A DNA stretch of 64,000 nucleotides, taken from assembly GCF_028372415.1 (NCBI RefSeq), contig NC_092878.1:29618903-29682902 (forward strand). Direction: 5' to 3'. This document shows, one piece after another, positions 1 to 11,524 of the stretch. Under the pieces are notes generated by a model. It saw only the letters and a list, made by a program, of their open reading frames with translations. It ran no database searches and was not told the origin of the DNA. Position 1 is the stretch's first letter. Every line of letters begins with the position of its first letter. The position numbers were made by a program, and so were the translations under genes. This DNA comes from Notamacropus eugenii (taxonomy: Eukaryota; Chordata; Mammalia; Diprotodontia; Macropodidae).

Positions 1-1545
1 AGAGACAATTTAAAAATTATGGGACTACCTGAAAGCCATGATCAAAAAAAGAGCCTAGACATCATCTTTCATGAAATTATCAAGGAAAACTGCCCTGAGA
101 TTCTAGAACCAGAGGGCAAAATAAGCATTCAAGGAATCCACCGATCACAGCCTGAAAGAGATCCAAAAAGAGAAACTCCTAGGAACATTGTGGCCAAATT
201 CCAGAGTTCCCAGGTCAAGGAGAAAATGTTGCAAGCAGCTAGAAAGAAACAATTCAAGTATTGTGGAAATACAATCAGGATAACACAAGATCTAGCAGCT
301 TCTACATTAAGGAATTGAAGGGCATGGAATAGGATATTCCAGAAATCAAGGGAACTAGGACTGAAACCAAGAATCACCTACTCAGCAAAACTGAGTATAA
401 TACTTCAGGAGAAAAATTGGTCTTTCAATGAAATAGAGAACTTTCAAGCATTCTTGATGAAAAGACCAGAGCTGAAAAGAAAATCTGACTTTCAAACACA
501 AGAATGAAGAGAAGCATGAAAAGGTAAACAGCAAAGAGAAGTCATAAGGGACTTATAAAAGTTGAACTGTTTACATTCCTACATGGAAAGACAATATTTC
601 TAACTCTTGAAACTATTCAGTATCTGGGTACTGGGTGGGATTACACACATACACACACACACATGCACACGCACACGCACACACACATAGAGACAGAGTG
701 CACAGACTGAATTGAAGAGGACGGGATCATATCTTTAAAAAATGAAATCAAGCAGTGAGAGAGAAATATATGGGAGGAGAAAGGGAGAAATGGAATGGGG
801 CAAATTATCTCTCATAAAAGAGGCAAGCAAAATACTTTTTTAGTTTAGGGAAAAAGAGGGGAGGTGAGAGAAAAACATGAAGTTTACTCTCATCACATTC
901 CACTAAAGGAAGGAATAAAATGCACACTCATTTTGGTATGAAAACCTATCTTACAATACAGGAAAGTGGGGGACAAGGGGATAAACAGGGTGGGGGGGAC
1001 AATGGAAGGGAGGGCATGGGGAGGAGGGAGCAATTTGAGGTCAACACTCATGGGGAGGGACAGGATCAAAAGAGAGAATAGAAGTAATTGGGGGCAGGAC
1101 AGGATGGAGGGAAATATAGTTAGTCTTATACAACACGACTATTATGGAAGTCATTAGCAAAACTACATAGATATGGCCTATATTGAATTGCTTGCCTTCC
1201 AAAGGGAGGGGGTGGGGAGGGAGGGAGGTAAAGAAGTTGGAACTCAAAGTTTTAGGAACAACTGTTGAGTACTGTTTTTGCTGCTAGGAAACAAGAAATA
1301 CAGGTAAAGGGGTTTAGAAAGTTATTTGGCCCTACAGGACAGAGGACAGGATGGAGACAATGGCAGAGAGGGATGATAGAGGAGAGAGCAGATTGGTGAT
1401 GGGGGCAATTGGAATGCTTGGTGTTTTGGGGTGGGGGGAGGGGATAAGGGGGGAGAAAATTTGGAACCCAAAATTCTGTGAAAATGAATGTTAAAAAAGT
1501 TAAATAAATAAATAAATAGAAAACAGAAAAAAAATTAAAAAAAAA
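1..1545 (+). mobile_element. HAL1-like (half-L1) element, 5' end outside window
   Basis: The left part (1-507) reads as the C-terminal two thirds of an L1-type ORF1 protein: an RRM-like segment (MGLPES..., then PKRETPRNIVAKF and QAARKKQ) and the C-terminal domain (KPRITYSAKLSI, FLMKRPELKRK). One in-frame TGA interrupts it at 316-318, and the frame closes at 505-507. No ORF2 follows. Instead there is a CA-rich stretch (about 640-690), then a long G-rich polypurine 3' UTR (about 730-1,480) and an A-rich tail near 1,500-1,545. ORF1 followed directly by a 3' UTR is the architecture of HAL1 elements known from marsupials. The copy is dead. Confidence 0.7.
640..690. repeat. (CA)n microsatellite, interrupted
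   Basis: CA dinucleotides with CATA, CATG and CACG interruptions, located between the ORF1 remnant and the 3' UTR of the HAL1-like element. Confidence 0.9.
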
Positions 1546-1555
1546 AAAAGAAAAG

Positions 1556-1850
1556 AAAATGCTATCCACATCCAGAAAAAGACTTGCAGAGTCTGAATGC
1601 AGATCGAGGCACACGATTTTCACTTTTTTTGTTGTGGTTTTTCCCTTTTGTTTTGTTTCTTCTTTCATAATATTACTAATGTGGAAATACGTTTAACAGG
1701 ATTGCACATGTATGACCTATATCAGATTGCTTGCCATCTCAGGGAAGGGATTAATTAAATTAATTAATTAAAAAATTAATGTTGAAAACTATGTGTAATT
1801 GGAAAAAATGAAATACTATGTGCGAAAAAAAAAAAAAAGAAAATCAGAAT
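1556..1850 (+). mobile_element. L1 3' UTR fragment
   Basis: The segment runs from 'gctatccacatccagaaaaa' through 'ttgcacatgtatgacctata' and 'agattgcttgccatctcagg' to an A-rich tail. The same order appears in reverse in the minus-strand L1 3' ends in this window (for example 7,560-7,860). It is a 5'-truncated plus-strand L1 tail, directly behind the HAL1-like element. Confidence 0.75.
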
Positions 1851-2772
1851 GGACCAAATAAAAGCTAATGACTCCATTAAGACAAGAAGAAATATTAAAA
1901 GAGAACCAAAGTTCTTTTAAAAATAGGAGGAAAAGTAAAGTATCTCACATTTTTAAAAAAATGTGCTGGAAAACAGCTGAAAGAGAATCATTGGATGACC
2001 TGAAAGCCATGAGCAAAAAAAAAAAAAAATCTAGATAACATAAAAGAAAACTGTCCAGATCTCTTAGAAGCAGAGGGCAAAGTGAACACAGAAAGAACCC
2101 ACCAGTTACCTCCTAAAAGAAACCCTCAAAATAAAAATTCTCAAGAACATCGTGGCCAAAATCCTGAATTTCCAGATCAAACAGCTATATCGCAAGTAGA
2201 TAGGAAGAAAGAATTTAAGTAACAAGGAACTGGAGTGGAAGATTTGGCAATTATGACTAAAAATGAAACAGAGAACATGGAATACAATATTCCAGAAGAC
2301 AAAAGATAGAGATTTACAGCCCAGAAGAATCAAGCAGTAAAACTGAAAACATTCCTACAGGGGAAAAAATGGACCCTTAATGAAATAGAGAACTTCCAAG
2401 ATGAAAAGACTATAAACTACCTAAAACCTCTGAGATACAAACACTAGAGCTAAAAAAAAACATAAAAAGGTAAATGTAAGCAAACAATTAAGGAACCAAA
2501 CATGGATGAACTGTTTACGTTTTAATGTGGGGAGATGGTACATATGACCCCTTAGAAACCTAGCATCATCAAAAGTCATAAAAAGAATCTAAAAAGAAAG
2601 ATAACCTAGTTGGGTCTTTTTTTAATGCTTTGATAATCTTAAAAGAAAGGAAAGAGAGTAGTAGAAAAAGAAAAAACTACATGGAAAAAAGGGAGAGGAA
2701 GGGTAAGGGAAATTATCTCATGTCATCTGGGTGTGCAAGTAAAAAACTATGCAAAAAAGAATGGGTGGGAGT
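1851..2772 (+). mobile_element. Second, older HAL1-like ORF1 copy
   Basis: It matches the first copy in order: a 'gacctgaaagccatgagcaa' block, the 'ctcaagaacatcgtggccaaa' block (compare 181-200), 'aatgaaatagagaacttcca' and 'gatgaactgtttac'. Insertions of A-runs and small deletions have destroyed the frame. It ends where an antisense L2 begins at about 2,775. No coding potential remains. Confidence 0.65.
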
Positions 2773-2774
2773 CA

Positions 2775-4078
2775 ATCAATAAGCATTTATTAAGTACTTC
2801 CTATATACCAGGTACTATGCCAAATTCTGAGGAGACAAAGAAAAGCACAGAACAGTAATGAAGCTCACAGTCTAATGTGGGAGGCAACATGTAAGAACTA
2901 TGTACAAAGAAAATAAACAAAGTATAAACTGGAGACAATCAAGAGGAGGAAGTCATTAGTATTAGGTGTATCATGAAAAACTTCTCATAGAAGACAGGAT
3001 TTTAGTTGTGACTTGAAGAAAGCCAGGAAGCTGAGATGAGTAGAGAAAAGAAAAAGGGCATGGGCAAATGCCAGTGAAAATTCCTGGAAATGGAAACTGG
3101 AATTGTTGTTTAAGAAACAGCAAAGAGGTCAGTATCGCTACCAGAGTATATGGAAGGAAATAGTGTGTAAAAAAGACTGCGGAGGTACAAGAGGGTCAGG
3201 TTGGGAAGGGCTTTGAATATTTACTAAATAGAGGGTATTTTATTTGATTCTTGAGGTAGTTGATTGAGCTGTGGGGGGGATGTGTTTGAGCTGACATGAT
3301 TATATCTGTATTTGAAGATTAATTTAACAGCTAAATAGATAATGAATTGCAGTGAGTAAAGACTTGAGGCAGGAAGACTAACCAGTCTTTTACTGTAATA
3401 GTCTAGGTCTAAGATGATGAGAAGTTGCATCAGGGTGATGGTAGTGTTAGGACAGAAGGGATCATAAGAGATGTTACAAAGGTGAAATCAACAGGCCTTG
3501 GCAATAGATTGGGGTGGGTGGGTGAGACAGAGAGAGAGAGGAATCAAAGATAACACCTAGATTGTGAGCCTGGGTAACCAGGAGGATAATGGTACCCTGG
3601 ACAGTTAGGAAGGAAAAGATAATGGGTTCAGTTTTGGACATGCTGAGTTTTAAGTTGTTTACAGGACATCTAGTCTGAGATGTCTAATAGACAGATGGAA
3701 ATGAAAGACTAGGAGTTAAGGGTGGGGGTAGGGGGTAGGACTTAATAAACAGATTTGAGAATCATCAGCATGGAGATGATAGCTGAATCCATGGAAGCTG
3801 ATGAGATCATCGAGAAAAATAGTATAGAGGGAAAAGCGAAAATCTAGGACAGAGCCTTAGGGCACACCTAGTATTAGCAGGTATAACCTGGATGAAAATC
3901 CAACAGAAAAGATTGAGAAGGAGATCCAGGCTAAGGAAATGTCATGAAAACCTAGAGAGAAGAAGGTATCAAGAAGAGGGTGATGACAGCATCAAAGACT
4001 GCAGAGAGAGCATAAAGGGTGAGGATTGAGAAAAAGCTATTAGATTTGGCCAGTAAGAGAACAGTGGCATCTAGCAGA
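2775..4078 (-). mobile_element. L2 LINE, antisense, 3' end plus ORF2 remnant
   Basis: The left edge 'caatcaataagcatttatta' is the complement of the L2 3' terminus. The rest follows the L2 consensus backwards: 'gggaagggctttgaatattt', 'gacttgaggcaggaagacta', 'gttttggacatgctgagttt' and 'ttagatttggccagtaagag'. Read on the minus strand, these are the degenerate reverse transcriptase region of L2. It is about 1.3 kb long and heavily mutated. Confidence 0.7.
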
Positions 4079-4345
4079 AATTAGGTTTAGACCAACACCT
4101 TACACCATATTCCACAATACATTCTAAACGGATACATGAACTTAATATTAAAGATCATACCATAAAAAACTAGAAAAGATGCAGATCATATACTTAGCTA
4201 TGAGTAGATGTATTCTTAATGAAATAATAGATGCAATTACAAAAGATAAAATACATAACTTTGATTACATGAAAGTGAAAAGTTTCTGCATTAATAAAAT
4301 TAATGCACCTAGGATAAGAAGGAAAAGCAAATTTGTTACCTACAG
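4079..4345 (+). mobile_element. Old L1 ORF2 fragment
   Basis: The plus strand reads like the L1 ORF2 segment that contains 'LTPY...' and 'ELNIKDHTIKN', followed by a block ending in FDYMKVKSFCINKINAPRIR (about 4,258-4,317). Several stops and shifts are present. It abuts the antisense L2 on its left. Confidence 0.6.
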
Positions 4346-4870
4346 AGTATATGTCCCACAGAGGACAGTGGAAAAAGTGAGTAGCTTTAGAATGGTACAT
4401 GGAGGGGAGGGTCTAGGTTGAGGGAAATGGAAATAAGACAGTGGGGGATGAGGAGTGAGGTCTGAATGATGACATCCTGAGGCTCAGAATCCCTTGAGAA
4501 GGGGAGGATATGAACCAAGGTAGAGTTTGTTAATCCTTGAGAAAAGAGTTCACAGAGGTTTTCTTTGTCAATACAAGTGTGGCCTCAGAGTGAAGATCTC
4601 TAAAGAGGTTTTGGCAGTTTAGGCCCCTAGGGGTTAGAGCTAATAGAATGATGCTATTTCCCTTCGCCCTAGGTAAGAGACAGGCTGGATGGAAACTTGA
4701 TGAAATATTCTTTCTCATCTTCCCTGGAAGGAGTCTGATACTTGACTGAATAACAATCTTCTTCCACTGAAAGGCAGGAGACTCCTGTAATGGAACAGAG
4801 TTCCCCTTATCCCAAAGGCAGGACACTAGTGCTTGATGAGGTAGTATTTCTTCTCTCCCCAAGAAGACTG
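4346..4870. other. Unassigned intronic sequence
   Basis: A stretch of moderate complexity. A 110-codon minus-strand open frame (4,530-4,862) exists, but it has no recognisable motif and no splice context. I assign no function. Confidence 0.4.
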
Positions 4871-5115
4871 GAGACCAGGCAGGGGAACATGATTCCAGAA
4901 GACCAATAACGAAGAATGGTACGTAATTCCTGACAGAGAGGTGATGGACTCAGGATGCAGAATGAGACAGAAATTTCACATTGCCAACGTGGGAATTTGT
5001 TCTACTTGACTATGAATGTTTTTTTACAAGAGTTTTGGTTTTCTTTTCTTTTTTTTAACAGTGGGGGAGGAGGAGATGGGGAAAGAAAATAAATGCCTAT
5101 TAATTTTTTAAAAAT
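4871..5115 (+). mobile_element. Old L1 3' UTR
   Basis: It contains 'gattccagaagaccaataac', 'gtgatggactcaggatgcag' and 'gtgggaatttgtt' plus a G-rich block and an A/T-rich tail. The same series occurs at about 11,975-12,200 (plus) and 6,420-6,640 (plus), so it is a dispersed older L1 3' end. Confidence 0.65.
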
Positions 5116-5369
5116 TAAGGTCAATTTTAAAAAAATAATACAGTTGTGACTATTGATATACTTACTACACGCTTCCTATTAAAGAAAAAGGCCCATATTT
5201 TTAATATTAACATTCTATCAGTGTTGCTATATAGCAGCAAGACATGTAATACAAGTATCTTCAAAGACTTAAATATGATTATCTCACAGAGGGTAATGGA
5301 GATGGCATGGTGAGCGTGAGCAGCTGCAACATATAACAGATGAGGAACTCTGAAGAACAAAATAAAAGA
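5116..5369. other. AT-rich intronic sequence, nothing recognised
   Basis: No repeat family, splice-bounded frame or RNA gene is recognised. Confidence 0.4.
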
Positions 5370-5645
5370 TATCAAGGAGTTGTATGACAGGAAGAGAAGA
5401 TGGACTAATCAGATGGCAAGAATGATGGACCTAAGAGGCAGAAAATCAAAGTATTCCAACGGCATCCTTGCTATGTCAATGAACAAGACAGGAAGGCCTC
5501 CAGCACTTTGGATGGTTCCAGTGTGCCAAACTTATGAAAAAATATAGACAAGGGCTACACATGATGGACTGACATACATGGGTTCTGATTTGTACTCTTG
5601 GAAGGAACTTTCTAATCAATGAAATCACAAATCCATTTAAGCACT
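5370..5645 (+). mobile_element. Possible RTE-clade LINE C-terminal remnant
   Basis: A plus-strand frame with stops reads RRWTNQMARMMD then KTGRPPALW. This resembles the RW-x-x-x-x-R-M-x-D and GRPP-x-x-W signature at the C-terminal end of RTE-type reverse transcriptases. The match is short and by eye, so it is tentative. Confidence 0.4.
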
Positions 5646-5789
5646 TGCTTCACATACATCACCTCAAAGTGCTAAGAAGTGCTAAGAAAATAAAATAAAG
5701 CCTTTGCCTTATCACTACAAACAATTTAATATTTGGCTGCATACTTTAGTGTAATAATGGCATGTTTAAATCTCCTAAAACATTTTTTA

Positions 5790-5910
5790 GCTAGCTAGAA
5801 GAAAATGGCAAACCACTCCACTACCTTTGTCAAGAAAATCCAAAATGGAGTCACAAAGAGTCAGATGATCCAGATACAATGAAACAACTAGCCACAACAA
5901 AAACATTTTT
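5790..5910 (+). mobile_element. 3' fragment of marsupial tRNA-headed SINE
   Basis: 'aaaatggcaaaccactccac', then 'aatggagtcacaaagagtca' and 'atgaaacaactagccacaac' match the 3' half of the full SINE at 15,793-16,052. The tRNA-like head is missing. Confidence 0.75.
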
Positions 5911-6420
5911 TTTTTATTTTTCTAATGGCTAAACTATTATTATGCTCTTTTTCAAAGAGATTTATTCAAAACAAAATTACAATACTACATTGTGTTCTGA
6001 AAGACTAAACAAAAATAAAAAAATTTATATTTGATGAGGTCAATTAATGTTAGTTACATGAGTTGTGTGTATGTGTTTATTTGGGACAGAAATACATTTC
6101 AATAATCATAAGACAGTACCAAACCTTTTCTCAGCCCTTAGGGTCAAGGGAAAACTTTGCTGATATATAGCCAACTTGTAGAACAAGTTCTCATAGTATT
6201 TATATTCCCAAACATTCCAGGCATTTTCCTTGTCCCCAAGGAGACAAAAAGATACACTCTCAGCTCTGTTCCAGGGACTTATATACAAGTTTGGGAACAT
6301 TTGAAAAAATTTTTTAATTACAATATCTTCCTTCTGCTTAGGCTACAAAGCACTATTTTTCATACTTCTGGTTTACTCCCAGAAGTAGTCTGGAAATAGA
6401 CTCTCAGACCATTTCAGCCC
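5911..6420. other. AT-rich intronic sequence, nothing recognised
   Basis: Overlapping short frames on both strands around 6,106-6,399 share no recognisable protein motif. Confidence 0.4.
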
Positions 6421-6650
6421 TTATGTACCCTGTAATTCTAATTTATTTTTCAAATGTTGTATAAGACCTAAGACAAGAGAGGTAATGACTTCAAGATACA
6501 AAATAAGATAGACCTTTTCAAACACGGAAAATGTGGGAATTTGTTTCACATACGATGCATATTTGTTACAAGGACTTTGTTTTTCTTTCTTCCCCCCATA
6601 GGGGATGGGTGGGAGAAGGAAAAGGGTAAGGCAAGACTAGAGATAAGGGT
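6421..6650 (+). mobile_element. Old L1 3' UTR fragment
   Basis: 'gtgggaatttgtttcacata', 'tttgttacaaggactttgtt' and a G-rich 'ggggatgggtgggagaagga' block match the older L1 3' end type at 4,871-5,115. Confidence 0.55.
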
Positions 6651-6689
6651 AGCCCAAAAAAAGAAAGAAAATATGGTCATTGGAGCTTT

Positions 6690-6960
6690 TTTTTTCTTAT
6701 TGCAGAGAAGCAGAAATAGCCAAGAAAGCCAAAATGAATCACAGAGAGACAGGACAGCTTTGAAAGTTACATGCTAAAATTATTCAATATATTTTAAAAG
6801 AAAAGCTAATTATATACAATAGAAATCCAGTTTCATATAAAATGCTCTTTTTCTGTTCTCTATATATGTATACTATGCTCTATTATATAAAAATGTTAAT
6901 TTTATTTGGAGTTTAGATTTAGAATTTAAAAATTAATTTTCAAAAGAAATGGAAAAAAGT
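6690..6960 (+). repeat. Dispersed repeat of unassigned family, copy 1
   Basis: The segment from 'acaggacagctttgaaagtt' to 'aaaatgctctttttctgttc' has a diverged partner at 16,355-16,560 with the same order of blocks. I cannot place the family. Confidence 0.5.
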
Positions 6961-7074
6961 AGAAGTAAAATATCATCAAAACAAAATCCAAAAAACAGTT
7001 CAGATTACTCTGTTTTGCTGAAATTTGCTATAGCAAAAATTACACCAATAAAAAAATCATCTCCAACTTGCCTT

Positions 7075-7165
7075 TCTGTATTTTTCCCTTCTTTATACTC
7101 TCTGGGGCAAGAGTCTAGCACATAGTAAAAACCTTAAATGCTTGTTAGCTAACTGAATTAGGAAT
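7075..7165 (+). mobile_element. L2 3' terminus fragment
   Basis: 'gagtctagcacatagtaaaa' followed by 'aatgcttgttagctaactga' is the characteristic L2 3' end (entry X-listed, cumulative shortening). It is a short, old fragment. The rest of 6,961-7,510 is unassigned. Confidence 0.55.
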
Positions 7166-7510
7166 CTCTTGGTCACGTAAAATTTTTGATAACAAAACTT
7201 GCCTTTCAACAAAATGATTAATGCTTTGCCCATTATAGACACACATTAAATTATTACAGTCTCATATTTCCAAAGCAAGTCTCGTTCTGAAGGGTAGTAC
7301 AAGATTCAGTAAAAATAAACCAAGTGAATACAAAAACTATGGGTTCCACTTTTTCCAGTACCTGGTGATGGAAGGTATACCCTTAAGTATAATAACTCTT
7401 TCAAAACTCTCTATCCATTTAGTAGGGCAAATTAATTCTGCAAATCCTGAGTTAATTCTACCATATTATACTATCTACTTCCCCAATTGTGGTCAATCCC
7501 ACTTATCTTT

Positions 7511-9860
7511 TTTTTTCCGCCAAATTAATTAATTTAATTGTTTTTAGTTTTCATCAATCATTTCCATAAGTTCCAAATTTTCTCCCCCTCCCTCCCTGAG
7601 ACGGCTTGCAATCTTATATGGGTTCTACCCATACATTCTTATTAAACACATTTTCACATTAGTCATGTTGCATAGAAGAATTAAAAGGAATGGGAAAAAC
7701 CATGAGAAAAACAAAATACAACATAATATAACAGGAAAAAAGTCTGCTCCAATTCTACGATCTGACTCCATAGTTCTTTTTCTGGATGTGGATGGCAATT
7801 TGCATCACGAGTCCTTTGTGAATGTTTTAAGTCCTTGCATTGCTGTGAAGGGCTAAGCCTATCAGAAACAGTCCTCCCATACCGAGGCTGTTACTGTGTA
7901 CAAAGTTCTCTTGGTTCTGCTTACTTCACTCACCATCACTTCATATAAGTCTATCCAGGTATTTCTAAAGTCCACCTGTTCATCATTTCTTATAGCACAA
8001 TAGTATTCCATTACATTCATCTACCACAACTTGTTCAGCCATTCCCCAATTGATGGGCATCCCCCTGATTTCCAGTTCTTGGCCACCACAGAGAGCTTCT
8101 ATAAATATTTTTGTACATGTGGGTCCTTTTCCCATTTTTATGATCTTTTTGGGACACAGCCCTAGAAGTGGCACCACTGGGTCAAAGGGTATGCACATTT
8201 TAATAGCCTACTGGGCATAGTTCAAATTGCTCTCCAGAATGGGTGGATCAGCTCACAGCTCCATCCACAATGAATTAGTGTTCCAACTCTCCCACATCTT
8301 CTCCAACATTCACCATCTTCCTGTTTTATCATGTTAGTCAATCTAATAGGTGTGATGTGGTACCTCAGAGTTGTTTTCATTTGAATCTCTCTAATCAATA
8401 GTGATTTAGTGCATTTTTTCATATGACTATAGCTTCAATTTCTTCCTCTGAAAACTGCCTGTTAATATCCTCTAACGATTTATTAATTGGGGAATGGCTT
8501 GTATTCCTATAAATTTGACTCAGTTCTCTATATATTTTAAAAATGAGGCCTTTATCACAGACACTAGTTCTAAAAATTCTTTCCCAGTTTTCTGCTTCCC
8601 TCCTAATCTCGGCTGCATTGGTTTGCATTGTTTGTGCAAAACCTTTTCAATTTAATGTTACCCATTCTGCATTTTATAATGTTCTCTATCTCTTGTTTGG
8701 TCACAAATTCCTCCATTCTCCATAAATCTGACAAATAAACTATAACTTGCTCCCCTAGTTTGTTTAAAGTATCAGCCTTTATATCTAGATTGTGTACCCA
8801 TTTGAACTTTATTCTGAAGAGCAGGCACTGGTTCATGCCCAGTTTCCACCATACTATTTTCCAGTTTTCCCAGCAGTTTTTGTCCAACAGTGAGTTCTTA
8901 TTCCAGAAGTTGGGGTCCTTGGGTATATCAAACAGTAGACTATTATAGTCATTGACTACTGTGTCTTGTATACCTAACCTATTCCACTGATCTACCCTTC
9001 AATTTCTTAGCCAATACCAAGTGGTTTACACGATTGCTGCTTTATAATACAATTTAAAATCTGGTATGGCTAGGCCACCTTCTCTAGTGTTTCTTTTCAT
9101 TAATTCCCTTGATATTCTGGACCTTTGGTTTTTCCAGATGAATTTTGATATTATTTTTTCTAGTTCTATAAAATAATTTTTTGGTAGTTTGATTAGTATG
9201 GCACTGAATAAGTAAATTAATTTACACAGAATAGTCATTTTTATTATATTAGCTCTGTCTACTCATGAGCAACTGAGGTTTTTCCAATTATTTAAATGTG
9301 ACTTTATTTGTGCGAAAAGTGTTTTGAAATTGTGTTCATATAGTCTTTGGGTTTGTTTTGGCAGGTAGGCTTCCAAATATTTCATACTGTCTACAGTAAC
9401 TTTAAATGGGATTTTTCTTTCTATCTCTTGCTATTGGGCTTTGTTAGTAATATACAGAAATGCAGATGATTTATGTGGTATCCTGCAACATTGTTAAAGT
9501 TGTTTATTATTTCAATGTTTACTTGATTCTCTGGAATTCTCTAAGTATATCATCACATTGCCTGCAAAGAGTGATAACTTAGTTTCCTCTTTGCCTATTC
9601 TATTTCTTTTTCTGCTTGTTGCTAAAGCTACCATTTATAGTACCATATTGAATATGGTGATAATGGACATCCTTGTTTCACCCCCATCTTACTGGAAATG
9701 CATCTAGCTTATCATCATTGCATATAAGGCTTGCTGATGGTTTTGGGTGGAAACTCTTTATTTTAAGAAAGGCTCCATTCAATTCTACTTATCTTAAATG
9801 CAAATAGCAGGTTCATATATTCTTTTTATGAACTCCTTTCCAAAGTGGCTAGCTGTGGTA
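7511..9860 (-). mobile_element. 5'-truncated L1, 3' UTR and C-terminal ORF2
   Basis: Read right to left this is L1 ORF2 followed by its 3' UTR. The minus-strand peptides include [20 protein letters not shown] (about 9,060-9,130), [27 protein letters not shown] (about 8,330-8,380) and MCIPFDPVVPLLGLCPKK (about 8,150-8,198). These are conserved ORF2 C-terminal blocks. The 3' UTR runs from about 7,860 left to an A/T-rich tail near 7,515. Many frameshifts are present. If UBR1 is transcribed leftward, this copy lies in the sense orientation. Confidence 0.85.
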
Positions 9861-9960
9861 TAGAACAGGGCTTCTTAAATGTTTTTCCACTTGAGACTCC
9901 TTCAGCACTTCTTAAACTGTGGGTCATGACCTCATAGGGGAGGTCTTTTTTTTATTCTCA
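9861..9960. mobile_element. Possible hAT-type DNA transposon remnant
   Basis: 'cagggcttcttaaatg' and 'cttcttaaactgtgggtcat' resemble the 'ggttcttaacc' type termini of non-autonomous hAT elements seen elsewhere in the window. It is short and weak. Confidence 0.35.
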
Positions 9961-10260
9961 ACAGATAAAGAATTGATGGGCTCTGAGTGCAGAATGAAAC
10001 ATTTTTTTCTTTTTTTCTTGCTTTTTGTTTGACAACGTGGTTAATGAAGAAATATGCTTTGCATGACTTCATTTTATAAAGGGTATCATATTTCTTGCCT
10101 TTACAGATGAATGAGGAAGAGGATGGAGGGAGACAGAGGATTTGAAGCTGAAAAAAAATTTCTAAGTATCTAGGAATGATTTTAATTTGGGTCTTCCTAA
10201 TTCTGGGTCCTGGTCTGTCTGGCATTACATTTGAAGGTAGAGGACCAAAGTATAAATCAG
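9961..10260. other. Intronic sequence, nothing recognised
   Basis: A 97-codon minus-strand open frame (9,932-10,225) lacks any recognisable motif. Confidence 0.4.
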
Positions 10261-10580
10261 GCTTTGTGGCCCTAAGAGTGAATAAGGCTTCAATAACTTC
10301 CTATTTTGGGTGACTATGAGCAAATATTTTAGCTCTCTGGGCCTCAGTTTCTTCAGCTATAAAATGAGGAGGGAGATAGATGAGGTGTTTAAAATTCTAA
10401 ATCTACAGTTCTATGTCATGCTGAGAAGTATCATGACATAATGACTAGATGATCAACCTTGAAGTAGAAAAACAGGTTCAAGCCCCACCTTTCACACATA
10501 ATCTCTACATGATCATAGATAAAACACTTAACCTCTTGGTGCAACCAGACAGCTACCTAATACCATAAATCACAGATAAA
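10261..10580 (+). repeat. Two MIR/CORE-SINE fragments in tandem
   Basis: 10,261-10,420 carries 'gggcctcagtttcttcagct' and 'ataaaatgaggagggagata'. 10,430-10,570 carries 'caggttcaagccccaccttt' and 'aaaacacttaacctcttggt'. Both are the tRNA-box and CORE signatures of MIR-type SINEs. Confidence 0.6.
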
Positions 10581-11524
10581 GTGTCAATCTACATCACTGG
10601 AGAAACTTTCCAAACTGAGAATTCCTCACAAAAAAAAAAAATCAAAGGTCTGGACACTATCTCAAAAAAAAAATCCTATGACATCTCTGTGACTTTTTCC
10701 TGATCAACATGAGGGAATTAGACCAGATTTTCTTTAAAGTCAATAAACTTTATCTTTATTTTATTTTTATTCTGACCTTAAATATCAAATAAAATGAGCA
10801 TTTCCATCCACAAAGAACAGAAAAAGAGGATTATATGTGAAACTGCAAACATCTAGTACTGCAGCTTGCTTTTCTAAGTACAAAATAAATTTAACATTCA
10901 ATTTTCAAAGCTGTTCTACTTGTTTGTATTTCCCTCTGGTTTTCTGGATGTTCTTTTCTGTTTTGTTTTGTTTTTTTAATGCTTCAATGACCTTCTTTTC
11001 TTTTGGCTACTCTCTCACTAACTTCTTCCTTCCTCCTTTGTCCAAATTATTTTTTAAAATTGTAATCACTACACATAATCAAGCAAAAACAAATGCCTGT
11101 TCAGGTTAAAAAATGTGTATATCTCATTCAGCTCCATTATTTCTGATTTAGAAGGAGGGTAGCAAGGCTCTATCATTGGCCCTCTGCCATCCAGTGATTA
11201 GTTTTTAAGGTATTTAGAGTTGTTTTTTCTTTTAAAATCTTGTTAACTGTATAAATTATTTTCCAACCTTCACTCTATATGAGTTCATATAAGTCAGCCC
11301 AGTTTTGTTGGAAACTGTCCCTTTCATCATTTCTTATGTCATAATTCATGTATTATAATTTGTTCAGACATTCTGTAACTGGTTTCCTCCTTAGTTTTCA
11401 GTTCTTTCCCACTATAAAAACAGCTGCTACAAATATTTTTGTACATATGAATTCTTTTCTTCTCATTCTGATCTCTTCAGGATACTGATCTACTTAGTGG
11501 TATCAACTTTTCAAAAAGCATGCA

